Source: Candidatus Nitrosopumilus sp.
GTDB taxonomy: Archaea > Thermoproteota > Nitrososphaeria > Nitrososphaerales > Nitrosopumilaceae
Direction of reading: 5' to 3'
Assembly: GCA_029862085.1 (NCBI GenBank)
Contig: JAOTXZ010000002.1
Coordinates: 1-64,000 of the forward strand
DNA length: 64,000 bases
The translations under genes and the position numbers were made by a program. The notes beneath the pieces are model-generated. The model was not told the origin of the DNA. It saw nothing but the letters and a program-made list of their open reading frames with translations, and did not search any database. This document shows positions 1 through 8,466 of the stretch, piece by piece; the first letter of the stretch is position 1; the number at the start of each line of letters is the position of its first letter.

Positions 1-1839
1 AACCTTACAGTAAACAGTGATTCAGTCACCTCAGGAATAGCATATGCTTATGATACCAACACAGACCTAACACTTGGTGAGACACAATTACCAGGATATG
101 CATTTGTATCAGTAACTGGTGATGAACAATGTCCAGCCGACCTTAACACAGCATTCCAACTCTCACCAGGAGATGACGTCACATGTACAATTTCTAATGA
201 TGACATTGCACCACAACTCAAACTAGTTAAAGAACTAACACAAGATAATGGTGGAGAAGAAAACTCAGGAGATTGGGATCTTTCAGCAGTAGCCACCAAT
301 AACAATGCAAGAGACTTTACCGATGCTGGAGATTCTGATGCATTTCATGAAGTCTTCGCAAACGATCCATATCACCTAAGCGAATTAGGTCCATCAAATT
401 ATATTCCAAATGCTTGGATGTGTTTGGATTCCTCACAAGAACAATTATCTGTGGTCGATGACAAAGTAACATTACAAGTTGGTGATGAAGTAACTTGCAC
501 AATCAACAATGATGACATTCCACCTGGATTAACACTTCAGATGACTCTAGTAAATGGCGTTGACGGTCAAGCTGCAGAGTCCGAATTTGTATTATCAGCT
601 GATGGACCAACCGGATTCTTTGGAAATGGCCCCGAAGTAGGTAGTGGACCTGATATTGTTGTTGGAAATTATGATCTTGGTGCCTCTGGTCCGGCCTCAT
701 ACAATTATGGTAATTGGGTTTGCAGTGAAGATATGGTGGACTTTGATACTATTTCTATGGGTGTAGGAGATGCCGTTTTGTGCTCAATTGCGATCGAATT
801 TATCGACAATTGTCCAGAAGTAATCAATCCAGACCAAATTGACAGCGATAATGATGGACAAGGTGATGCTTGTGAACCAAAAGGTGGCATGAATCATTGG
901 GATACTAGACCATCATTTGGAGTAAACCACGAAACTCGTGAAACCATGGTCGTTGATTCAGGATTTACCTTTAATGGAAATTCCTTTACTTTAACAGATA
1001 ACCATCATACCCCATTTGATGAGCAATTAATAGAACTTGGTGCAGTTAACACATTTGAAGCAACTGTTTGGGCTGTTAAGGATCTCAAAGTTCAAGAATT
1101 TCTTTTCGGCGTTCCAGAAATTGGAATGGGTCATTTGGCAGAAATGAGAGTAGAAGTTTGGTTTGATAACACCGGAGAAATTGAAGATATCAAAGTACTT
1201 CAAGAGTCTGAGGTAATCGATAGGACTAGTCTAAGTATTACCCACCAAAAAGTAAAATGTCAAGAAAAAGATACCGAAGAAAAATGTGACAAGACATCAA
1301 TGTCAGCAGTATTCTTGGAACCACTTGCAGACAATGTAATGGCAATAAAGGCTATGGACTTTAAACTTCGAGATCAGACCACTTACCTTAATGACGGATT
1401 TGATATATCGGGCGATTCTCTTAATCCAATGCTTACAAAGATGATTCCATCACCAACTAAAGGTGAGGGATTAATCAAAGTTACACAAAACGAAAAGTAT
1501 AGTGATTATTGGACTAGTGAAGATGGTAAAATATTTGAGATGAACAGTTTTGGTTCATTCCAACACATAAACTATTCATTTGAAAGATTCCAAGATGATG
1601 GAAATGCATTTACACGACAACACTCAAACTTTGATGCAATTGTAAACTATGAGAAACAAAGAGCATCAGGCATTTTTGATTCAACTACATTGATATCAGA
1701 ATTACCTGATAGTTTCACAATTGACATGTCAATTGGTGAGAGAATCACTGAAGAATTGATTCAGGAAATGATAATCCAAGAACACATTGCACAAAAGAAA
1801 TTGGATAAAATAATGAATCAACAAACTCGATGGAACTAA
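1..1839 (+). CDS. Large repetitive secreted/surface protein, C-terminal part (5' end outside window)
   Basis: Frame 1 is open from base 1, upstream of the listed M at 418. Repeated motif 'DDVTCTISNDDIAPQLKLVKEL' / 'DEVTCTINNDDIPPGLTLQMTL'. TSP3-like Ca-binding motif 'DNCPEVINPDQIDSDNDGQGDACEPK' followed by a unique C-terminal domain. Confidence 0.85.
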   Translation, partial: NLTVNSDSVTSGIAYAYDTNTDLTLGETQLPGYAFVSVTGDEQCPADLNTAFQLSPGDDVTCTISNDDIAPQLKLVKELTQDNGGEENSGDWDLSAVATNNNARDFTDAGDSDAFHEVFANDPYHLSELGPSNYIPNAWMCLDSSQEQLSVVDDKVTLQVGDEVTCTINNDDIPPGLTLQMTLVNGVDGQAAESEFVLSADGPTGFFGNGPEVGSGPDIVVGNYDLGASGPASYNYGNWVCSEDMVDFDTISMGVGDAVLCSIAIEFIDNCPEVINPDQIDSDNDGQGDACEPKGGMNHWDTRPSFGVNHETRETMVVDSGFTFNGNSFTLTDNHHTPFDEQLIELGAVNTFEATVWAVKDLKVQEFLFGVPEIGMGHLAEMRVEVWFDNTGEIEDIKVLQESEVIDRTSLSITHQKVKCQEKDTEEKCDKTSMSAVFLEPLADNVMAIKAMDFKLRDQTTYLNDGFDISGDSLNPMLTKMIPSPTKGEGLIKVTQNEKYSDYWTSEDGKIFEMNSFGSFQHINYSFERFQDDGNAFTRQHSNFDAIVNYEKQRASGIFDSTTLISELPDSFTIDMSIGERITEELIQEMIIQEHIAQKKLDKIMNQQTRWN

Positions 1840-1889
1840 CCATCTGTTTTGTTTTTTGATATTATTTTGAAATGAGGCTGAAATCATTT

Positions 1890-1910
1890 TGTAACAAAAA
1901 ATTTGTTACA
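1890..1910. promoter_or_regulatory. Perfect 9-bp inverted repeat TGTAACAAA-AAA-TTTGTTACA (candidate operator)
   Basis: Read directly. A second copy with the same spacing and one arm mismatch lies at 41996-42016. Confidence 0.5.
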
Positions 1911-1941
1911 CTTTGCTAAAATACTCTCATATGCCTGAAAT

Positions 1942-2391
1942 TTGCGATCAAGTTTAAGTAATGTTTTCAATGTTACAAAATTGGGTGGTAGAGTGTCGGA
2001 ATTAGTAAATTCTAATGATTATGGAAAATTTTTGGATGAAATCTTGGGTCTTGATCAAAAAGTACGATATGTGGCGATCTATGATGGAAAGTATCATGCA
2101 AAATTCAAAGATGAAATTTTGGAATTTTTTAAGGAAGAAGAAATTAAATTATCATTCTATGAAGCCAAGAAAAAATGGACTACTCGTAAGCAAATGGATT
2201 TGAAGGTTGGTGAACCAAGATTTACAATGGTTCAAGATGGAAAAATAAATCGAATAGTGTTTCCAATTGGTAAGGACGGGGTGGTTGTAGTTACCACTGA
2301 ACTTTACATTGATGTTAATAGATTAGTGGATAACATTGCTGAAATTCGTGGTGCCCTAGAATACAATTTGTCCGGATTTTTTTATAGATAA
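1942..2391 (+). CDS. DUF6659-like thaumarchaeal protein (start uncertain)
   Basis: Open ORF. Resembles the 47704-48069 product: 'ILGLDQKVRYVAIYDGKYHAKF' versus 'SIMTVDPKIRFAGVINERGRLVAGG'. Confidence 0.7.
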   Translation: MRSSLSNVFNVTKLGGRVSELVNSNDYGKFLDEILGLDQKVRYVAIYDGKYHAKFKDEILEFFKEEEIKLSFYEAKKKWTTRKQMDLKVGEPRFTMVQDGKINRIVFPIGKDGVVVVTTELYIDVNRLVDNIAEIRGALEYNLSGFFYR

Positions 2392-2423
2392 GCTACATTA
2401 AACGGATTTTTTATTCAAAAGTA

Positions 2424-3344
2424 TTGGTAAAATCAATTAATTTCGTAGTCTTGGGAAAACAAGACATTGCAGCAGAATTTGGAAAAAAAGGAACTGTAAC
2501 TGATATTTCACTTTATGATAGAAAAGAATCAGACATCATTAAAACTTGGGTTACGCCTAGTGGATTTCCTGAGAAAATCCAACCATTACTTCAGGCAATA
2601 AACTTAGCAGAATTTGTGATTTTGTTTGTCGATAAACTTGACAAATTTACAGGTGAGCAAATCATTGCCCTTGATTCTTTGAAAAAAAATAAAGGAATTT
2701 TGTCACATTCTTTTGAAGTAGACGAATCCAAATTGGATACCATGATAAAAGGAACTGTAATTGAAAACTACGTCAAAGTAGATTTTGATAAAATAAAAGA
2801 AGAGATGGACAAAATTGAACCCGCTTCAAATGAAAGTCCAAAGGAAATGGTAGTTGATCATTGTTTTGATGTAAAAGGCGTCGGAACAGTAATTTTGGGA
2901 AAAGTTACTGCAGGTAAAATAAAACAATATGATAATCTCAAATTGTATCCTGCAGGTTCTGATGTTTTGATTAAATCAATACAAATGCATGATGATCCAG
3001 TTTCCGAGGCCATAGTTCCAGCAAGGGTGGGACTAGCCGTAAAGGGGGTAAAACCTGACGAGGTAGGTCGTGGTGATATTATATCAAAAGAAAATACCGT
3101 TCTTGTAAATTCTGAAATATATCTGGAATTTACAAAAAACCCATTTTACAAAAATGAGTTATCAGAGGGACAGATGTGTCTGGTAAGCATTGGTTTACAA
3201 ATTAAAGCAGCAAAATTTTCTTCAATTAATCCTCTTAAACTAACATTTGAGAAGCCTGTTGCATATCATATTGGAGATATTGCAGTAATTCTAAAACCCG
3301 AATCAACAACAATACGGATTCTTGGCAGTGGTTCAGTCAAATAG
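2424..3344 (+). CDS. EF-Tu/SelB-like translation factor homolog with degenerate GTPase domain
   Basis: Domain-2-like 'FDVKGVGTVILGKVTAGKIKQYDNLKLYPAGSDVLIKSIQMHDDPVSEAIVPARVGLAVKGVKPDEVGRGDII'. The N-terminal region lacks a canonical P-loop. Confidence 0.75.
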   Translation: MVKSINFVVLGKQDIAAEFGKKGTVTDISLYDRKESDIIKTWVTPSGFPEKIQPLLQAINLAEFVILFVDKLDKFTGEQIIALDSLKKNKGILSHSFEVDESKLDTMIKGTVIENYVKVDFDKIKEEMDKIEPASNESPKEMVVDHCFDVKGVGTVILGKVTAGKIKQYDNLKLYPAGSDVLIKSIQMHDDPVSEAIVPARVGLAVKGVKPDEVGRGDIISKENTVLVNSEIYLEFTKNPFYKNELSEGQMCLVSIGLQIKAAKFSSINPLKLTFEKPVAYHIGDIAVILKPESTTIRILGSGSVK

Positions 3345-3378
3345 ACTGGTTTAATAAAATCAAAAAGCCCATTTATTT

Positions 3379-3909
3379 ATGCGTGGTTTAATGATGGGAC
3401 GGTTTCAACCATTTCATTTAGGCCACCTAGATTTAATTAAACAAATTTTAAAAGATTGTGATGAAGTTATAATTGTCGTTACTAGTTCGCAGTTTAATTA
3501 TTTAGAAAAAGATCCATTTACGGCAGGTGAAAGAATCGAAATGATTCATGACTCCGTTATGGAATCTGATGTAGATTTAAACCGATGCATAATTCTTTCT
3601 TTGGAGAATCAATTCAATGTTGCAACATGGTTATCCTACCTTAAATCAATGGTACCGCATTTTGATAGGGTTTATAGTGGAAATGATTATGTAAAAATGC
3701 TTTTAGCTGATTCTGGTATAGAGGTGGTAACTCCAGAATTTTTAGATAGATCGCAATTTAATGCAACAAATATTCGCTCAATGATTATTTGCAATGGACC
3801 ATGGGAAAAAACTGTACCTCCTACAGTATTCCAATTTATTAAAAAAATTAATGGAAAAAATCGACTACAAATAATAAATAAATCTGATACCAAACCAACT
3901 GAACACTAA
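3379..3909 (+). CDS. nadM: Nicotinamide-nucleotide adenylyltransferase (archaeal NadM type)
   Basis: 'MRGLMMGRFQPFHLGHLDLIKQIL' nucleotidyltransferase motif and C-terminal 'NATNIRSMI'. Confidence 0.85.
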   Translation: MRGLMMGRFQPFHLGHLDLIKQILKDCDEVIIVVTSSQFNYLEKDPFTAGERIEMIHDSVMESDVDLNRCIILSLENQFNVATWLSYLKSMVPHFDRVYSGNDYVKMLLADSGIEVVTPEFLDRSQFNATNIRSMIICNGPWEKTVPPTVFQFIKKINGKNRLQIINKSDTKPTEH

Positions 3910-4028
3910 TGAAACCTCTACGTGCATGTCCCATTTGTCCTAAGTGTACCTCAAAGAAATTTACTAGAATTAAGGATGATTCAGTAAAGGTGAAATGTCG
4001 AGTATGCGATTTTGTGTTTTCAATTTGA
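3909..4028 (+). CDS. 39-aa zinc-ribbon-like microprotein (absent from ORF track)
   Basis: ATG overlaps the nadM TAA (TAATG). MKPLRACPICPKCTSKKFTRIKDDSVKVKCRVCDFVFSI: CxxCxxC...CxxC. Confidence 0.7.
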   Translation: MKPLRACPICPKCTSKKFTRIKDDSVKVKCRVCDFVFSI

Positions 4029-4061
4029 ATTTTAGGATAATTAAAAATAGAATTTAGATTT

Positions 4062-4658
4062 TTAATTTCTTAGTGTTTGGTTTAAAAATTCATCTGATCT
4101 TGAACCGGTATTTTTTGTCAAATCTAACATTTTCAAAAATTTTTCTTTATCACATTCATGTTCTCTAGTTTTGATAAAATATTTGGCACCATAATGTCCT
4201 TTTTCTGAAACAATCTCATAACCTACTCTGATACCTGTTCTATAGTCCACCCTTAGTGTTGAAAGAAATTCATCTACAGCATGTTTGAATTTCTCTTTTT
4301 CTTTTTGTGAGAACCTGTAAATTGTGAAAGTTAAGTCTTTGCTAAGAAAAGTCATAAATCCCATTATGATATCAGGACTATTTTGTTCCTGGAAAACTTC
4401 AATTCTCATTTTTAATGGTCCCATCTCTTCTAAAGTAAAATGAAACACATGTTTTGGTTCATTTATTCCGCTAAATGAAATGTTTTCCTCTGCTAACCAT
4501 TTTTCTATTCTTTGTCTTATCCCTGTATCTTTTCCGTCAGAATCAAGCACTCTTTTTAGACACTTTATGCAAATTGGTTTTGCCTTTTCCTCTGGTCCCC
4601 AAAATCCAAACAAGAGTCCACTGTCAATTATTGTCTCACAAAGGCAACATTTGACCAT
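4062..4658 (-). CDS. DUF2299-like conserved protein with N-terminal CxxC pairs
   Basis: 'MVKCCLCETIIDSG...CIKCLKRV' followed by a 'FSQKEKEKFKHAVDEFLSTL' region. Confidence 0.6.
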   Translation of the reverse strand: MVKCCLCETIIDSGLLFGFWGPEEKAKPICIKCLKRVLDSDGKDTGIRQRIEKWLAEENISFSGINEPKHVFHFTLEEMGPLKMRIEVFQEQNSPDIIMGFMTFLSKDLTFTIYRFSQKEKEKFKHAVDEFLSTLRVDYRTGIRVGYEIVSEKGHYGAKYFIKTREHECDKEKFLKMLDLTKNTGSRSDEFLNQTLRN

Positions 4659-4762
4659 AAAATAATAGAGAAAATAAACTCCTTATCTTTTTTGGCAACA
4701 TTTCAAATTAACATAAACTCTGTTTGGTGTTGGTTAATATTTGCAATAATTTGAGCAAATTC

Positions 4763-5761
4763 ATGGCAAAAACCTGGAAAGATGATCAAATCAGTTTAGA
4801 TCCTATTAAAGATGAAACTATAGCCGTTATTGGATATGGAATACAAGGTGATGCTCAAGCCAACAACATGAAAGATTCAGGTCTTAATGTTGTTGTGGGC
4901 CTAAAAGAAGGTGGAAATAGCTGGAAAAAGGCTTCTAGTGATGGCCATAAAGTATTGTCTGTAGCTGATGCATGCAAGCAAGCCGATATTATTCATATAT
5001 TGATACCTGATATGATCCAATCACAGGTTTACAAAGATGAGATTGGACCCAACCTTTCTGAAGGAAAAGCTTTGTCGTTTTCTCATGCAGCAGCAATCCA
5101 CTGGAGCTGGATTAATGCCCCAGATAATGTGGATATTATTATGGTAGCTCCCAAAGGTCCTGGCTCAAAGGTGCGAGAAACATATCTTGAAAACTTTGGA
5201 ACTCCATCGATTGTTGCAGTACACAAGGATTTTACCGGAAAAGCATGGGATAGAACACTTGGAATTGGAAAAGCAATTGGTAGTGCAAAAGCTGGGTTAA
5301 TTCAAACAACCTTCAAAGAAGAAGTTGAAACTGATTGGTTTGGTGAGCAAGCTGACTTGTGTGGTGGTTCAGCATCCATGGTAAAAGCGGCATTTGAAAC
5401 TTTGGTAGAGGCAGGTTACCAACCGGAAATTGCATACTTTGAGGTGCTTCATGAACTCAAATTGATAGTAGATATGATTCAAAGATATGGAATTAATGGA
5501 ATGTGGAGACGTGTTAGTGAAACTGCAAGGTATGGTGGTCTAACACGTGGACCAATGGTGATGACAAGTGAAACAAAAGAGAATATGAAAAAAGTTCTCA
5601 CCATGATTCAAGATGGAACTTTTAATGACGAGTGGGTTAATGAATACCAGAAAAGCGGACAAGAATCATTTTCCAAATACATGAAAGAAACTGATGAGCA
5701 TCAAATAGAAAAAGTTGGTAAAGAAATGCGAAAAATGATGTGGCCAGATTCTACCGAGTGA
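4763..5761 (+). CDS. ilvC: Ketol-acid reductoisomerase
   Basis: 'IAVIGYGIQGDAQANNMKDSGLNVVVGL', 'MVAPKGPGSKVRETY', 'ETDWFGEQADLCGG'. In-frame ATG at 4763 preferred over the listed 4724 start. Confidence 0.95.
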   Translation: MAKTWKDDQISLDPIKDETIAVIGYGIQGDAQANNMKDSGLNVVVGLKEGGNSWKKASSDGHKVLSVADACKQADIIHILIPDMIQSQVYKDEIGPNLSEGKALSFSHAAAIHWSWINAPDNVDIIMVAPKGPGSKVRETYLENFGTPSIVAVHKDFTGKAWDRTLGIGKAIGSAKAGLIQTTFKEEVETDWFGEQADLCGGSASMVKAAFETLVEAGYQPEIAYFEVLHELKLIVDMIQRYGINGMWRRVSETARYGGLTRGPMVMTSETKENMKKVLTMIQDGTFNDEWVNEYQKSGQESFSKYMKETDEHQIEKVGKEMRKMMWPDSTE

Positions 5762-5769
5762 TTTCTTTC

Positions 5770-6192
5770 TTAAATTTTTCTTAATTTAGATACGCCCAAA
5801 GTAATATGATCTATTATTGTTGGTAGGGGGGTTCCTGGACCAAAGACGTGATCAATTCCTGCCTTTACTAATTCATCATGATCAACATCAGGAATAACGC
5901 CTCCGCCTACTACTAAAACATCTTTAATCCCTTTCTTTTTGAGGGCTTTTACCACTCTTGGAAACAGAGTTCCATGAGCACCATTTAGAAGACTCATTGC
6001 AATTGCATCAACATCTTCATCTTCTGCGATTTGTGAAATCCTCTCGGGAGTTGCAAATAATCCTGAGTAGATTACCTCCATCCCCGCATCCCTAAATGCT
6101 CTGCAGAGAACCAAAGCACCTCTATCATGACCGTCCAGACCTAGTTTTGCCACAAGTATTTTGATACTTCGCGAGGATGCTTTTTGTTTCAT
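5770..6192 (-). CDS. Methylmalonyl-CoA mutase B12-binding (small) subunit
   Basis: 'LVAKLGLDGHDRGALVLCRAFRDAGMEVIYSGL' (DxHxxG cobalamin motif) and 'VVGGGVIPD'. Confidence 0.92.
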   Translation of the reverse strand: MKQKASSRSIKILVAKLGLDGHDRGALVLCRAFRDAGMEVIYSGLFATPERISQIAEDEDVDAIAMSLLNGAHGTLFPRVVKALKKKGIKDVLVVGGGVIPDVDHDELVKAGIDHVFGPGTPLPTIIDHITLGVSKLRKI

Positions 6193-6392
6193 AGTTATTA
6201 TCTCTATTTGGTATGCATTCTTGGGTTTATTTGATTTTCGACTATGTTTTTAAAAAATAGTGTAATATCATCAATTATTCATGAGAAAATAACATTTGAA
6301 AGAAACCAAAAATCGAATAAAAAAATTAACACCCAATCATACGATTTTTCTGACTTTGGCATTAAACTGGATTTTATGAAATTCTAGGATAA

Positions 6393-7586
6393 TTGAACCC
6401 TGAAATTTATCACATATCCACTTCAGAGGCCATACTGCGCATAAAGAAGTTGATGGCAGAGAACCAAGGCGATAAAGGAAGACTAAGGTACATCATGGAA
6501 ACTCTTCAGAAAGGGAAAAAATTGTTCAACTCTGATCAAATTTATCTTAACAAGAAAATCTCAGCTGAGGTAATTCTGGAACCTCAGAAAAAACCATCAG
6601 CAAATGAGGATAAATTAAAAAATGTAAAAAAATTAATCTCTTTGAATTTTGGTGACCAAGAAAGATTAAGATATATTTTTCATAGATTACAAAAGGACAA
6701 AATCCTTTATCATTCGGATGAAAAATATCTAGAGTCAAAAACTGAACAAATAACTAATCTTCGCAAGAAAAAAAAAATTAAACAACAAATGGATTCAAGG
6801 ATATCATCCATTTCAAAAACAAAAATAAATGACAAGATTACTCCTGATTCAATTTCCAATAAAATCTTAAACGAACAATCGGATGAATCCTATTCGGATA
6901 AGACTTTCAAACTATCAAAGGAAGACGAAGATTCTGGATCATTAGATTCAAATAATAAATCCGAATTTTTTTATAAAAAGAATGAAATTCCAAATTATAT
7001 TTTAGAGATTGAAAATGAACGACATAATATCAGCAAATTAAAACTTGAAGATGATCAATTAAAACATCAACGCCATGAATTATCTCAATTAATTGCATAT
7101 CGTCAAGAATATGAAATAAAAATTAATCACGAGCGGGGAATTGTAGAAAATGAAATTAAAATGGCACAAGAGGAAATTAAAAACAAAGACATTCTAGTAG
7201 AAGAATTAATTTCAAACCAATCAAAAATAATTCAAATAAGAACAGAAAAAGAGGTACTAGTAGATCAAGCTAAAATCTTCAAAACAAATGAAGAGAAAGA
7301 AATAGAAACAAAACAAAAAGAACTTGAGGAACTTAAAATTATTTATGATCAATATTCTGCAAAACAAGAATATCAAAACCTGAACTTTGACGAACACATT
7401 ATTGGTGGAGATCCTAATAATATAGAAAAAGTCAATGTGAAAAGGAATATTGGTAGAAACATAGGAATAACAATAGTTGCGGTAGGATTGATTATCGGAA
7501 TTTCAGCAATCATCATCAAACCGGCAGAATTTTGGATATGTGATATTCTTGAAATACTAAATATTGAATTACCTTCATTTTGCTAA
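6393..7586 (+). CDS. Coiled-coil protein with a duplicated N-terminal module and a C-terminal TM helix
   Basis: Internal repeat 'IKKLMAENQGDKGRLRYIMETLQKGKKLFNSDQIYL' / 'VKKLISLNFGDQERLRYIFHRLQKDKILYHSDEKYL'. TM 'IGITIVAVGLIIGISAIII'. Confidence 0.75.
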   Translation: MNPEIYHISTSEAILRIKKLMAENQGDKGRLRYIMETLQKGKKLFNSDQIYLNKKISAEVILEPQKKPSANEDKLKNVKKLISLNFGDQERLRYIFHRLQKDKILYHSDEKYLESKTEQITNLRKKKKIKQQMDSRISSISKTKINDKITPDSISNKILNEQSDESYSDKTFKLSKEDEDSGSLDSNNKSEFFYKKNEIPNYILEIENERHNISKLKLEDDQLKHQRHELSQLIAYRQEYEIKINHERGIVENEIKMAQEEIKNKDILVEELISNQSKIIQIRTEKEVLVDQAKIFKTNEEKEIETKQKELEELKIIYDQYSAKQEYQNLNFDEHIIGGDPNNIEKVNVKRNIGRNIGITIVAVGLIIGISAIIIKPAEFWICDILEILNIELPSFC

Positions 7587-7660
7587 AATTTTTACTAATT
7601 GTAACAGAAAAAAAAGACAAATTAAATACAATGATATACTAAAAAAAAATAAAAAATTTA

Positions 7661-8281
7661 TTGGAATTAAATTTAAACGAAGATTATCATATTCATTCAA
7701 ATTTTAATGATCACTCGCCTGAAAATCTATCAATTTCAAATATTGTAACACAAGCAGAAAAAATTGGTCTTAAAAAATTTGCAATAACAGAACACGTTAG
7801 GAAGACATCTGATTGGGTTCCACAATATTTGGACCAAATTGAATCACTTAAACGAGAAAATATTATTGTTGGCTTTGAAGCCAAAATTTTACCGGATGGC
7901 TCTATAAATTGTCCTCAAGAGTATATGGGAAATTATTTTATTATCGCCAGCTTTCATGGTTTGCTGAAAGATAAACAACTGTGGTTAAAAGCTCTAGAAA
8001 CAGCAATTCAAAACCCTGATGTGAATGTTATTGGTCATCTTGGCCCAGAACCAACTTTTGATCTTAATGAAGATGAATTGAATAATCTTGCAAAATTAAT
8101 TGTGTCAAATGAAAAGATCGTAGAAATTAACGCAAAGTATCATTGGCCTTTGTTAAGCTGGTTGAAGGTCTTCAAAAAAAATGGGGTTAAATTTCATTTG
8201 TCTAGTGATGCCCATAGTTTAACAGAAATTGGAAATTTTGAAAAAATTAAAGATCTGATAGATTTTGTTAAAAATGAATAA
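7661..8281 (+). CDS. PHP domain metal-dependent phosphoesterase-like protein
   Basis: 'DYHIHSNFNDHSPENLSISNIVTQAEKIGLKKFAITEHV', 'VIGHLGPE', 'FHLSSDAHS'. TTG start. Confidence 0.82.
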   Translation: MELNLNEDYHIHSNFNDHSPENLSISNIVTQAEKIGLKKFAITEHVRKTSDWVPQYLDQIESLKRENIIVGFEAKILPDGSINCPQEYMGNYFIIASFHGLLKDKQLWLKALETAIQNPDVNVIGHLGPEPTFDLNEDELNNLAKLIVSNEKIVEINAKYHWPLLSWLKVFKKNGVKFHLSSDAHSLTEIGNFEKIKDLIDFVKNE

Positions 8282-8466
8282 AAATATTTTTTTAAAAATT
8301 AATCCTGAAAATCCTATATTCTTAACTGTATTCTAATGAATTTCAAAATTAAAGATCGAACTACAATAATGGTAATTATTGATAGTAAATTAATTTAAAA
8401 AAGAGGATAAATTTTTGATCGTTCTAATAGAAAATCTACATAAAGCCTAACAAAATTACTTGGACT

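Noticed and set aside
48-890. Four minus-strand ORFs (48-305, 317-502, 503-700, 705-890) listed in the track
   Set aside because: They lie antisense to the clearly coding frame-1 repeat protein; composition looks like reverse-complement artefact.
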